From Prorocentrum cordatum (taxonomy: Eukaryota; Sar; Dinophyceae; Prorocentrales; Prorocentraceae), in contig CAUYUJ010000381.1 of NCBI GenBank assembly GCA_963575745.1, positions 1 to 64,000 of the forward strand: a stretch of DNA of 64,000 bases, read 5' to 3'. The notes below the pieces were generated by a model. The model was given only the letters and a program-made list of their open reading frames with translations. It was not told the origin of the DNA and did no database searches. Below, piece by piece: positions 23,085-33,541 of the stretch. A program made the translations under genes and the position numbers. Every line of letters begins with the position of its first letter. Position 1 is the first letter of the stretch.

Positions 23085-23415
23085 CTCATCATCATCGCCA
23101 CCACCACCGTCATCATCATCATCATCATCATCATCAGCAACAGCAGCATCATCAGCAGCATCACCACAACCACCAACATTCATCATCATCATCATCATCA
23201 GCATCATCACCGTCGTCATCACCGTCAACATCACCATCATCACCATCAACATCACCGTCGTCATCCTCATCATTACCACCATCACCATGACAATCATCAT
23301 CACCGTCATCATCAGCATCATCACCATCACCAGCATCAGCATCAACACCATCAGTAGCAGCATCATCATCACCAGCATCAGCATCAGCATCATCATCATC
23401 ATCATCATCCGTCCT
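23085..23415. repeat. (CAT)n microsatellite
   Basis: About 330 bp of CAT/CAC/CAG trinucleotides. Confidence 0.95.
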
Positions 23416-23462
23416 ACCTTTTCCATTATTCTCCTCCGTTCCCCATCTGCCACCCTCCTCTA

Positions 23463-23464
<2 letters not shown>

Positions 23465-23531
<67 letters not shown>

Positions 23532-23935
23532 GTTCTATCGCTTTCCCTCTCTCTCTCCATCTCGTCATCTCTCGTTGCATGTGTCCCTCTCGTTCTCTCT
23601 CTCTCTCTCTCTTTCGTCTCCTTCTCTCTCTCTCTCTCTCTTTCTATCTTTCGCTATAATATCTTTCTCTCCCTCTCTCGCTCTCTCGTTCTCTCCCCCA
23701 CTTTCTCTCTCCCCTCCCTCGCTCTCTTCCTCTCTCTCGATCATGTGTCTTTATCCCGCTCTCTCTCTCTCTTTCTCTCTCTATGTCTCTCTTTTTTTTT
23801 CTTTTCTCTCTCTCTCTCTCTCTTATATATATCCTCTCTCGAGATGCATATCTATGTACATACATGTGTACATATCCCACCCTCTCTTTATTTATCTCTC
23901 TCCATCTCTCTCTCTCTCTCTCTCTCCCTCCCCAC
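23465..23935. repeat. (TC)n microsatellite, degenerate
   Basis: A pure CT run to about 23535, followed by 400 bp of degenerate CT-rich DNA with a TATATA/ACATGT patch near 23825-23875. Confidence 0.9.
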
Positions 23936-23939
23936 TCCT

Positions 23940-24068
23940 CCGCCCATGGAGCCTTCGCGATGTCCTCTGGCTCCTTCGTGCTGCGCGCGCGTCGACGGCA
24001 CTGCAGCTTCGCGGCGTCGACGGCACCCTTGGAGGGAGGGGGGGGACCCGCACCCTCGTCGAACCGAT
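23940..24068 (-). CDS. Candidate exon
   Basis: Reads RFDEGAGPPPPSKGAVDAAK then LQCRRRARSTKEPEDIAKAP and WAEEW. The two ends run into repeats, so borders are approximate. Confidence 0.45.
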
Positions 24069-24079
24069 GAAGAAGGACG

Positions 24080-24300
24080 AGAAAACAAGAGGACGAGGAG
24101 GAGGAGGAGGAGGAGGAGGGACGGAAGGATGAGCAGGAGGATTGATGATCTTGACACGATTTTCGATGGCGATGTGGAGGATTGGGAACGATGAGGATTG
24201 TGGAGGAGTAGGCGAAGGACAGAAAAGGAGGAGGAGTGGGAGGAGGAGGAAGAGGAGGAAGAGGATGAGCAGGAGAAGAAGGAGGAGGAGGAGGAGGAGG
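24080..24300. repeat. (GGA)n tracts
   Basis: GGA repeats flanking a short non-repeat segment, between two candidate exons of the minus-strand gene. Confidence 0.85.
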
Positions 24301-24313
24301 AGGAGGAGGAGAG

Positions 24314-24410
24314 GCCTCGGGATCGAAGACTGGAATCCCTGCGCGGTCGCACGCCTCGTCGAAATTGAGCCCGAACTGGAAATTGTCTTCGATGAATGCC
24401 TCGATCCCAC
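24314..24410 (-). CDS. Candidate exon
   Basis: Reads SGIEAFIEDNFQFGLNFDEA then CDRAGIPVFDPEA. Strong protein-like signal on the minus strand. Confidence 0.55.
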
Positions 24411-24733
24411 TCCTCTCCTCCTCGACCCTCCTCGGCCTCTCCGATTCTCGAACCGAAGGAGAAGGGCGATGAAGGGAAGGGACTAGGAGGAAACAGGAGG
24501 ATGAAGAGGAGGAGGGAAGAGGATGAGAGATGATATCATGAGTGCGACGGAAGCGGAGGACAAGGAATGAGAGGGGAGGAAGATAATCACAAAACAAATG
24601 GAAGAGGAGGATTGAGGAGGAGGGTGAGGAGGAGGAGGGGGAGAATGAGAAGGAGGAGGGGGATGGGGGAGGCGGAGGAGGAAGAGAAGGAGCAGGAGGA
24701 GGAGGAGGAGAAGGAGGAGGAGGGGGAGGGGGG

Positions 24734-24850
24734 CCTCGGAGTCGGCCGCGGCCTCGGCCGCCATCTGCATGCGCAGGCGCGCGCTGGCGCGCCCTGGAGC
24801 CCGGCGCGGGCCAGAGCCAGCGCGCGCAGCGCGCGCGCCGCGCTCGAGGC
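24734..24850 (-). CDS. Candidate Ala/Arg-rich exon, most 5' piece seen
   Basis: Reads GRASARLRMQMAAEAAADSE in the best frame, but all frames of this very GC-rich DNA are open. It may mark the 5' side of the gene. Confidence 0.3.
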
Positions 24851-25296
24851 GCCCCTCATCCCCCCTCCTCCACCTTTCCCTCATCACTTTCCTCTTCCCA
24901 CCCATCCCTCCTCTCCCCCTTGGGGCCAATTCGCCCCAGACAGTCCACGGCAAATATACACTGGCCATGGGTGAGCCGCAGGCGTGTGAACCTTATAATC
25001 GCGTTCTTGTACACAGTGTATGTACACATCAGTACACATGTGACCAATATGTGATAGATCTCGGCTATTGAACTGTGAACGCATATTTTTCCACTTGTAT
25101 ATCTGACTTCAACATGATATCATTTATACCATTACATATATAGATAGATGTATATCGGTATATATATATGTATGTATGTATATATATATATGTACGTGTG
25201 TCGACTGCAATCGACCCCAACATAATATTGCATATTCTTTTTGCACGCGCGACGTCATATGAACAACAACAAAAAATATTACACGTGCCACCCCGA

Positions 25297-26069
25297 AAAC
25301 TGAAGGGTGAACACCAATTTCGCACTCGCATATACGAACAAACAATACGTTGCACAGTTCACACTATCAAACAACATGTAGCCTAACGCGAAAGTGTGAA
25401 TCACAACGCTTTTCGTATCGCGCGCAGTGTCCACCCCAGGCAACATGGAGTTCTATATTGTGACGCAGCGTATTTTCCTTATCTCGCGCGCGCCCTGGCG
25501 CGCGCGCTATAACAAACAATAAAGAATGCACATCTTAATTTCGAAAACTGAATGGTGAAAACCAATTGTTTCACTCGTATTCTGAGGGCCTCAGCCTGGA
25601 ATTCTACATGTTGAAACAGCATGTTTCCCTTATCGCGCGCGCGCGCCGGCGCGCGGGCAATATATGCAAACAGCGTGATGGAGGCATTGGAAGTACGAGT
25701 GAAACAGCTTGTTTCCACCATTCATTTTTCAGGGTGGCGCGTGTCACCTTTGATTTTTTCATTTGGCGCCTTTTGTTTTTTTGTGTTGAGCGCGCGCGCG
25801 ACAAGGAGAGCGTTGTGTTTGAGGATCGAGCATTCCATGTTGAGGTCACCAGAATACGAATGAAACAATTGATTTTCACCATTGAGTTTTCGAACTTAAG
25901 ATGGGCATTGCAGATATGTTGTTGTCGTGCACGCGCCAGGGCGCGCGCGAGTGCGCGCGCGTGCGTGATAAGAACACGTGCTATTCGACTATGTATATTT
26001 CCCTGCCACGGCCTTCATAATACCAGTAAAACAAATGGTTTCATCATTCAATTCTCGAATTTATCATGG
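25297..26069. repeat. Foldback array of an AT-rich 40-nt motif with GC-rich linkers
   Basis: The motif reads about ATACGAGTGAAACAATTGGT followed by TTTCACCATTCAGTTTTC. It lies in minus orientation at 25297-25336 and 25549-25586, and in plus orientation at about 25690-25735, 25850-25897 and 26018-26063. Blocks of alternating GC (with CCAGGGCGCGCGCGAG-like cores) sit between copies and are inverted in the same way. The whole forms a large imperfect palindrome centred near 25640. No gene is supported here. Confidence 0.65.
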
Positions 26070-26205
26070 AAGATTTATGTGCGTTATACAATGACATGCT
26101 TACGAACACTCAACATGTGTTGTTGTGTCTCCTTTATTTGTGTATCGAGCGCGTGTATTGTATTTGCAGAAGAAGCAGAGTTTCTACGGCCTGTTGTGAT
26201 ACTTG

Positions 26206-26353
26206 TTAGAACAACCAAGACATTTGACAAAAAAACAAGACATCTAACAAAAAACCAAGACATCTGACAAAAACCAAGACATCGCACAATCTGGAACAAA
26301 AACCACGACAATCCACAAAAACCAAGACATTTCGCAGCTATGAAAAAACCAAT
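26206..26353 (+). repeat. AACCAAGACAT motif array (copy 2)
   Basis: Six to seven copies of AAACCAAGACAT(C/T)TGAC at about 20-nt spacing, ending in AAAAAACCAAT. Same motif and orientation as 225-302. It directly abuts the start of the DIRS-like element's first frame. Confidence 0.65.
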
Positions 26354-26464
26354 ACCTTCGGATGTCTGGGCTGGTGGGAGACCGCGGTCCTATGCTTTGC
26401 CCTAGGCATCTTCACGTTCGTGTTGGGTGCCCTGGCCTTCATCGTCAACACCGCAGCCCAGCCT

Positions 26465-29400
26465 ATGCTGTGGGCAGCCGGGGGACTCCGCTGGGCGTGG
26501 TACCAGATTACCCGGTGCTGCCAGCGACGCGGAGGCGATGGGCCCGGTGCCCATCTTCCCCCACCCCCTCCGACCCCCTTGCTGGTGCGCTGGCGCGGGC
26601 CGGGCTTGGGCGGCGTGGTGGAGACAGAGTTCTACACAAAGGGGGTCCGCGGCCGAGGGACCAATCGGGCGTACAACCACGTGCTTCTGCGCAAGCACGG
26701 GCAGGTGGCCCGCATCAGCTGCAACTTCGCGGACCGGTACCGACTGGACCGCCACGGGCTCAACATCAAGATCGGGCAGGTTCTGGGGTGCACCAGTCGC
26801 AAGTGGCGGCTGAACCTCGAGGAGACAGGGAACGTGCATCTATGCCGTGCCGTCGAGTGCGCCTCCTGTCCAGTGGCGCATCCCATGCATGTCGACCAGT
26901 ACGCGGCCATTGACCACACACAGATCGTGGACTTGGCTGAGCACGGAAAGGCCACGGCCTGCCGGGCAGTCGGCGTGGGACTCCGGAAGGTATTCGGGGT
27001 CGTCAAGTGGCTGCTTTGCTCACCCTGGTCGGTTCTCGGATGGCTGTGCCGGGGCCGGCCGGAGCCCCGCTACATCACCGACGCCACGGGCTATCGCCGC
27101 CTGGACATCGATTCGGAGAGCGAGGTGGAGGCGGAGGAGCGCCCCTGCCAAGCCGCACAAGTTGGGGCGCAGCTCGCGGGTGGCGCACGCCCCCTCCAGC
27201 CGGAGGGGTGCGGCGACCGAGGGATGCAGGAGGCTACTGTCCTGCTACAGGAGGACGCGGAGGTGTCGGACGTCCCCCGGCCGGGGCATTGTCTCAATGC
27301 ACAGGTGCACCTCTGCGCCCACCATGCGCAGAAGTATCGGTCTACCCTGATCGGCCGCAAGTGCAGCCTCCCCACTTGTCTCCGCATGGCGAAGGGTAGC
27401 TGCGGGGGGGCCCCGATGTGCGGGGAACATCTCCGACGGGACGAGGGTCACACCGTGCGCGTCGAAGCGACGGTCCAACCTGGGATTCTCGGAGGCCTGC
27501 GCCGCCGCATGCGGGCGCGGGCCCCAAGCCCCGTCAGGGCGCGCGATTGGACCGCGCACGCTGCCGATGGGGTTGGCATAGCGCCCGGGCCGGTCTACCC
27601 CCCGCCTCTACCCCCCCTCGCTGCACCGCCACCGCCCGCCGTGGCCCCATCTGTCGATGTGGAGCCCACGGGGGCGCAGGCCCTAGCCTCTGGGCCGCAG
27701 CCGCGTCGCACACGCTCCGCGGAAGCAAGGGCCAACGGACGCTCACGGTCTGCCGACCGCGGAGCCCCAGGCGATCGGATCGCCCATCACCGGTGGCTTC
27801 AGGAGCCCCTACTCGTGAAGGTCTGCCCGATACTTCCGGGCGACCCTCGGGGAGCCGAGGAGGCGTACGGCGCGCCCCCGGCGAGTCCTTGGTTTATTCT
27901 ATTGGGAGAATGCGAGGGGCTCGACGTACGGGGCACTGGCGGGGACGCCCGGCTTATCATCGGGACTAGCCTCGAGGGCGTCAGGGTGGAGGTCCCAGCC
28001 AGCGAGGTCGTACGGCACCCCCCTCCGCTGGAGGACGGGCGCTACCCGATAGATTGGATCAATCGGCTGCTGTACGAGGTCCCCCAAGGGGCTCGGGAAG
28101 TGGGGTTGCGTGTCATCGCCCGCCACATCCCGCAGGATCTGCTGGCGATGTTACGCCAGGAGCAGCGGGACGGTGTGGGCGTGGAAAGCGCGAGCGGCTG
28201 GAGGCGGCGCTACCTGACGAACACGGAGCGCCAGCAGCTGCAGCACGACCCGGTGCGCACACTCGGCCACCACCGGCGGGGCGGCGCGCAGGGGGCGCAG
28301 CCTGCGCCCGGGATGGAGGGCTTGCCCCGTCCAGCCCCCGTGGCGGCACCGTCGCGCTTGGCGGCGGCCGCCGCCGGCGTGAGCGAGGATGCTGAGGAGC
28401 CCGACCCACTCGAAATGTTCATGGATTCCTTGCGAGCCGAGGATCTCAAAGGACGGGGGGGCCAAGCGGCGGCCCTCAGTGCATTAGGTATGGCCGCGGA
28501 CCTGCTCGGGGTTCCGCTTGATCAGGCGGAACGGCAGCTGCGGCGGAGGGTCGCACAGGTGGCAGCGGCGGGCCCACTGGGGTCCGACCTGGAGCGCGCC
28601 CTCGCGGATTTGGAGGATGCGCAGCTGGAAGCGCGCGCGCGGGAGCGTGCTGCGGCCGCCGACAGGGTTCCCCTGCAGGGCAGCCTCTCACGCGAGGGGT
28701 CGCGGAGTCGCTCGGCGCGGGGACGGGATCCCAGCCCGAAGCAGGGACCCCGACGCGAGCTCTTCGGGGCCATGCCCCCCATCCAACCCACGGGCCCACG
28801 ACGGGGCTTGCTGGGTGATCGGGACCTGCTGGCGCGCGATGGACGCGGGGGGGCCGCTCGTGGGGCCAATCCGCTCCTCGACGGGGCCTCGGTCCTTGGC
28901 CACCTCACTGGCCAGACGCCCCACGGGGGCGGCCTGGGTGGGGAGCGAGCTGGGGGTCCAGACGACGCCGGGGCGGCGGGCGCCCTGGGCGGGCTTACAG
29001 CCGAGGCCGAAGCCCAGATCATCGAGCGCCTGGATCGCCAGAACCGCCTCACCGAACGCCACGTCCTCGCCGCCGAGCGGCAGGCGCGGGCCACCGAGGG
29101 CGACAAGAAGGCCCGGGGCACCAGGGCAGGGATCGGTCGGGACGAGGAACTTGATCTTTACATAGCCCGGGGATGCAACACCTTCGTGGTTGAGGCCTGC
29201 GAGGGGATCACGGGGAAGGACTTGTTCGACTCTCTCAAGCGCATGTGTGCGCACTCCAAGAGCACGCTCAAGACGATCGGGTTTCCCTGCCTGGTTACCA
29301 ACCGTGTGGCGCACGGCTACGCGGCGCTCGCCTTCGGGACGGGCCCTCACGACCTGGCGGTGGACGACTGCGTCCCCGCGCGTGACGAGGACTTCGATGG

Positions 29401-32400
29401 CTATCGGCTCCCTGTGGACGACAAGCTGGAGCCCCGCCAGCGGCCCGCCACCCACATGGCGACCTGGTTCAAGAGGGCCCGGTGCGAGATCCAGATGTTC
29501 GAGTCCATCGTAGGGGTCGCACATGGGGCGGAGCGTCGGCGGTCGTTAGGGTTCTTGGAGGCGGCCTTCGAGAGGGACCCCTCGGAGTTCCCAGACCATT
29601 GGGTCAAGGATCTGTGGGAAGAGCTCCGAAGCACGTGGGTCGAGGAGTTACGGGAGCTGAGGCGTCGGCTCTGCCGAGAGCTCGACACCGAGAACCCGAG
29701 GAGGGAGGACATCAAGTACATCCTACTCATGCCGGAGAACGGCTGCGATTTGCCCCGAACGTTCGACCTCGGGGGCCCGAACGCCTACTACCAGCAGGTG
29801 GTCGTGCCCCGGCGCAAGGCCGCACTCACGCGCCTCCTCAATGGGCAGCTGAACGCCCACCTCACGAAGCGACCGCCCGAAGCGGGAGGGAGCGAGGAAA
29901 TGGGCGATCCCCGGCCCACGGCGCAGGGGGATGACAGGCCCAAGGCGGGGGCTGGGCCCCAGCCGAAGGCGGGGCCCAAGGCGGGCACCGGGGCCCCAGC
30001 GGGGACAGCCCCCAAGAGGGCGTACCCAGCGGGCAAGGAACTAACACGCCCGGAGCGTACGCGATCCGTGGCGCATGCGCCCCGCAATAAGGACAACGTC
30101 CCTATCTGCTGGGGGGCCACCACGCACATGGGCTGCTCGCGGAAGGCTTGCGATTGCCCTAACTCCCATGACCCCATCAAGTCAACGCGCGGCTTGGACT
30201 TCTCGGTAGTCATGCAGCTCACGAGGCGCGGGGGACTCCTTGGGACGCCCCGGATCGATCCCAAGCAGGTGGATGGGATGATTGCGCAGCTGCGCTCGCA
30301 AGCCAAGGCAGCCGAGGCCGAGAAGGTTGGCGAGGACACCTCCCCACCTGCTGCCCCTGACTCCCAGAAGGAAAAGGGCCGTGGCCGTGGCAGCGGCTCG
30401 CGAGCAGCGGGCGACCCGGGCCCGGGGCAGGCCCCGGACGACTACACCGCGCTCCAGCTTACCGCGATGGAATCTGACCTCCGGGAAGCGGTTAAGGGCC
30501 CCGACTTCGGATGGCTCGAAGACCACGACCGCCCGCGCGCGGCGGCCACTTGGGACGCCCAGCCCGCGGGTGATGGGCCGGAGCTTCGCCTCAAACTCAT
30601 GCAGGAGCTCGAATCCGAGGGCATCTTCGCGCCTCTGAAGGGGGCCAGCGAGTACTTGCAGAGCCACGTGCGCGGGCGCGTCTTGGGGGCGCGCCTGCGC
30701 GGGGAGCGGCTCACCCTGGAGCGAGCCCTCGAGGAAGCCGTGGACCGAGGCCATCGGGGTCTCAGCAGCGAGGCAGCCGACCTGCATGAGGCGCTTAGCT
30801 GCGCCGCAGGATACGTCACCGAGGGCGGGGCTGAGGTTGGCCCGGTTGCGTGGGACACCGACGGGCTGATAGGCCGCGGGTCCTATACCTTCTGGGACGG
30901 GGACACCCGCATCCAGTGGGACTTCATCGACTATCGGGACCGCCTCGGCCCTACAGAGGAGATGGGCCAGGCGATGGGCCTGGAGGTGGGCGACGCCGAG
31001 GAGCGGCAGTGCCTGCTACTGCACGTAGCTGCGGGGGTGCTCCTGCTACGCGCGGGCGAGGGCACAGGTGAGCCCAGCCCGGGCGCGGTGCAGCAGTTGG
31101 CCGCGACGTATCGCCATGCACTGTGGGGGGAGGCCCATGAGGCCCTGCGGGCCCTGGGCGACTCCCCACCGTGGATCACGGCCCTGGAGGCCGATGTCCG
31201 CTCCTACGTCCATGATGCGGTGCACCCGCACCACGACAAGGACTATCGCTGCCTGGCAGCATGCCCCGTCGCCGACCTCGACGCCGTCACGCTCCAGGTG
31301 CACCGTGTCAACGGCAGTGGGCGCCTATGCGTGGACCACCTAATGGGGGCGGGTGTCGGCGCGGAGGATCACGTAATTCCGCTCCTGATCTGGCGTGGTC
31401 ATATGCGCGCCTTGCGCCCACGCTCCCACGCGGAGGCGGCGGCCCTAGGCCAGCGCTGGGGGCACGCAGGACGCCTGTCCCGCGAGATCGTAAGTGTCGG
31501 CTGGCGCGAGATGCTCGATGAAGGCCCGGACGTTGAACCCACCGTCCCGGGCAAGAGCGCGCCCTGCACCCACTGCAAGGCAGCGGAAGGTCGGGCGGGC
31601 CGCGCAGTGGGACGCGCGCCAGCCTCGTTCGGGGAGCATCCAGCCGACGTCCAGGCACGCCTCCTGGAGGCGAACGCGATGCCGATTCGACACGACCCCG
31701 CGTTCGCGTACGGTTTGATCGCCCAGGAGGTGTACGCCGGTTCGGGAAATTGGTCGGCCGCGCTTCGCGCCGAGGGCATCCGGGTGCTGGAGCCGATCGA
31801 ATATTACGACGACCCCCTCCGAGAGTCCGGCCCACGGCCGGATCATGACACCCTCGACCCAGCGGTTCGCGCGCGCCTACAGGAGGCCGCACGGACCCCC
31901 ATGGGCCCCGACGTGGCCAACGTTTGGTGCTGGGGTACCCCGTGTGGCTCGTACACCGACCTCGGGCTCATGACCCAGCCGGGCGGGACCCCGCAGGGCG
32001 CCCGCACGTGGGAGCACCCCGAGGGGGATGGCTCCAAAGAGTTCGAGCGCGTGGGTAACAGCCACACACAGTTCACGTGCGACACCTGCCGCATCCTACA
32101 CGACGCCGGCAAGGAGTTTCTCATCGAGTCCTCCTGCCCCTCGGGCCGCTACCCCAAGATTTGGGACCAGGCCCCGATGCACGAGCTGCGTCGAGCGACG
32201 GGGGCCATGATCGTCCCGATCCACATGTGCGCCTGGGGTAAGGCCCCGTCCGACGCGCCAGAGAGCCGCTATCGCAAGGGCAGCTGGTGGCTCGTCAGCC
32301 CCCGGCTGTACCTGCACGCTCTGCTGTTGGCGCGACGTTGCCCACGTGACCACCACCACGTCGAGCTGAAGGATCACGTGCCGGGCTCGGGCATTAAGCG

Positions 32401-33541
32401 CACCAAGGAGGCGCAGGTTTGGGCCCCCCGCCTTTGCGCCGCGTGGGCAAAGGTGTTGAAAGGGGCCTATCACCGCTGGTCGGTGAGCCAACTGCGTCGG
32501 CAGTTGGCGCCTATATGGGAGGATGGCCCGGGGGCGTCCCCCAAAATCGCCCGGGCGGAGGCGCCCGGGCGCCTGCAGGGCGTCGACTTCACTGGAATCG
32601 AGCGCCTGCAGGCCTCAGGGGACGGCTCAAAATGCGGTAGGCTTAGCCCAGCCATGCACCGAGCATTGGCGGGGCTTCCTAAGCCCCCATTGGGCAAGGC
32701 ACAGGGGGAGGTGAGTGCGGGCAAGACTCGACCCCCTTGCGAGGATCCGGCCAGAGATATCGCGGAGGACCTCGACGGGTGCAGCCCGGCGGAGCTGGCC
32801 ACGGTCTACCTGACCTTCTGCACGGAGCACCCTGAGTACGACCCCGAAGCCATGCGGACCCTGGTGGGGCTGGGGGATCAGCTCCTCCAGCGGACGGGGT
32901 CCCTGAAGGAAGCGGCCGCGCTGCTTAGGCGCGCGCGCCACGAGCGCCTGGGCAACCCCCTTCGGGGTGTCCTGGGGGACAAGGTGCGACGGTGTTTAAG
33001 CCGAGAGCACTTCGAGTACGTCCGGGAGCTAGCGGAAGGGGGAGCCTCCGCGCGGCGGGGCGCGCCGCGGAGGCGCGAGCGAGCCCAGCCGTACCCCAGC
33101 GTGCGAGCCCACATCGACGAGGCCTACCAGAAGGTATGGGCGGATGTGACCTGGGGGATCGTCCTGGTGGCGTCCCAGGCGGCAGAGGGTTTTCTGACGG
33201 AGCTGGTGGAAGCCCCCCTGGGGAGGGTACCGAAGCAGCTACCGGACAGGACCTTGTCGTCCGAAGGGCGTATGATCCACGCGATGCTCTCGGCCAACGC
33301 CGCCACACACAAGCGCGACCACCCGCCTGCCGTCCAGCCACGCCATCGGCAAGTGGCGAGGACGGCGGTATGGCATCGCGCGCGCCACCCCGGAACGCGC
33401 CTCCTCTGCGCCAAGCGGGACGTCTCGCGGGCCTTCAAGTGGCTGGACATCGCCCCGGCGGACGTCGGGGACTTTGGCACCTCATTACCGGGGGCCCACG
33501 CTGGCATCGAGGGGGGCGTCAGAGTCGTTTACCTAGCCTAG
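26465..33541 (+). CDS. DIRS-like element, first frame: Gag-like, zinc-binding, methyltransferase-like and N-terminal RT
   Basis: Open from the stop at 26225 to 33541. The first in-frame ATG is at 26465; numbers here count from the GTG at 26420. The extreme N-terminus is hydrophobic (TAVLCFALGIFTFVLGALAF lies partly before that ATG). Cys/His clusters occur near 26830-26890 and 27350-27430. A helical Gag-like region spans about 29140-29870, and a Cys3His-like knuckle (CWGATTHMGCSRKACDCPNS then H) lies near 30108-30172. A methyltransferase-like fold follows, with YAGSGNWSAALRAEG (residue 1772 on), WGTPCGSYTDLG (Cys1842) and FLIESSCPSG (Glu1903). These match motifs I, IV and VI of C5-cytosine methyltransferases. 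The RT begins near 33000 and reaches motif A, KRDVSRAFKW (Asp2334), before the frame ends at 33541. Function of the long linkers is unknown. Confidence 0.7.
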   Translation: MLWAAGGLRWAWYQITRCCQRRGGDGPGAHLPPPPPTPLLVRWRGPGLGGVVETEFYTKGVRGRGTNRAYNHVLLRKHGQVARISCNFADRYRLDRHGLNIKIGQVLGCTSRKWRLNLEETGNVHLCRAVECASCPVAHPMHVDQYAAIDHTQIVDLAEHGKATACRAVGVGLRKVFGVVKWLLCSPWSVLGWLCRGRPEPRYITDATGYRRLDIDSESEVEAEERPCQAAQVGAQLAGGARPLQPEGCGDRGMQEATVLLQEDAEVSDVPRPGHCLNAQVHLCAHHAQKYRSTLIGRKCSLPTCLRMAKGSCGGAPMCGEHLRRDEGHTVRVEATVQPGILGGLRRRMRARAPSPVRARDWTAHAADGVGIAPGPVYPPPLPPLAAPPPPAVAPSVDVEPTGAQALASGPQPRRTRSAEARANGRSRSADRGAPGDRIAHHRWLQEPLLVKVCPILPGDPRGAEEAYGAPPASPWFILLGECEGLDVRGTGGDARLIIGTSLEGVRVEVPASEVVRHPPPLEDGRYPIDWINRLLYEVPQGAREVGLRVIARHIPQDLLAMLRQEQRDGVGVESASGWRRRYLTNTERQQLQHDPVRTLGHHRRGGAQGAQPAPGMEGLPRPAPVAAPSRLAAAAAGVSEDAEEPDPLEMFMDSLRAEDLKGRGGQAAALSALGMAADLLGVPLDQAERQLRRRVAQVAAAGPLGSDLERALADLEDAQLEARARERAAAADRVPLQGSLSREGSRSRSARGRDPSPKQGPRRELFGAMPPIQPTGPRRGLLGDRDLLARDGRGGAARGANPLLDGASVLGHLTGQTPHGGGLGGERAGGPDDAGAAGALGGLTAEAEAQIIERLDRQNRLTERHVLAAERQARATEGDKKARGTRAGIGRDEELDLYIARGCNTFVVEACEGITGKDLFDSLKRMCAHSKSTLKTIGFPCLVTNRVAHGYAALAFGTGPHDLAVDDCVPARDEDFDGYRLPVDDKLEPRQRPATHMATWFKRARCEIQMFESIVGVAHGAERRRSLGFLEAAFERDPSEFPDHWVKDLWEELRSTWVEELRELRRRLCRELDTENPRREDIKYILLMPENGCDLPRTFDLGGPNAYYQQVVVPRRKAALTRLLNGQLNAHLTKRPPEAGGSEEMGDPRPTAQGDDRPKAGAGPQPKAGPKAGTGAPAGTAPKRAYPAGKELTRPERTRSVAHAPRNKDNVPICWGATTHMGCSRKACDCPNSHDPIKSTRGLDFSVVMQLTRRGGLLGTPRIDPKQVDGMIAQLRSQAKAAEAEKVGEDTSPPAAPDSQKEKGRGRGSGSRAAGDPGPGQAPDDYTALQLTAMESDLREAVKGPDFGWLEDHDRPRAAATWDAQPAGDGPELRLKLMQELESEGIFAPLKGASEYLQSHVRGRVLGARLRGERLTLERALEEAVDRGHRGLSSEAADLHEALSCAAGYVTEGGAEVGPVAWDTDGLIGRGSYTFWDGDTRIQWDFIDYRDRLGPTEEMGQAMGLEVGDAEERQCLLLHVAAGVLLLRAGEGTGEPSPGAVQQLAATYRHALWGEAHEALRALGDSPPWITALEADVRSYVHDAVHPHHDKDYRCLAACPVADLDAVTLQVHRVNGSGRLCVDHLMGAGVGAEDHVIPLLIWRGHMRALRPRSHAEAAALGQRWGHAGRLSREIVSVGWREMLDEGPDVEPTVPGKSAPCTHCKAAEGRAGRAVGRAPASFGEHPADVQARLLEANAMPIRHDPAFAYGLIAQEVYAGSGNWSAALRAEGIRVLEPIEYYDDPLRESGPRPDHDTLDPAVRARLQEAARTPMGPDVANVWCWGTPCGSYTDLGLMTQPGGTPQGARTWEHPEGDGSKEFERVGNSHTQFTCDTCRILHDAGKEFLIESSCPSGRYPKIWDQAPMHELRRATGAMIVPIHMCAWGKAPSDAPESRYRKGSWWLVSPRLYLHALLLARRCPRDHHHVELKDHVPGSGIKRTKEAQVWAPRLCAAWAKVLKGAYHRWSVSQLRRQLAPIWEDGPGASPKIARAEAPGRLQGVDFTGIERLQASGDGSKCGRLSPAMHRALAGLPKPPLGKAQGEVSAGKTRPPCEDPARDIAEDLDGCSPAELATVYLTFCTEHPEYDPEAMRTLVGLGDQLLQRTGSLKEAAALLRRARHERLGNPLRGVLGDKVRRCLSREHFEYVRELAEGGASARRGAPRRRERAQPYPSVRAHIDEAYQKVWADVTWGIVLVASQAAEGFLTELVEAPLGRVPKQLPDRTLSSEGRMIHAMLSANAATHKRDHPPAVQPRHRQVARTAVWHRARHPGTRLLCAKRDVSRAFKWLDIAPADVGDFGTSLPGAHAGIEGGVRVVYLA

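Noticed and set aside
32992-33537. First 180 codons of the second long retroelement frame
   Set aside because: Overlaps the RT-coding first frame and reads as Arg/Gly/Pro-rich shadow; real sequence starts at about 33538.
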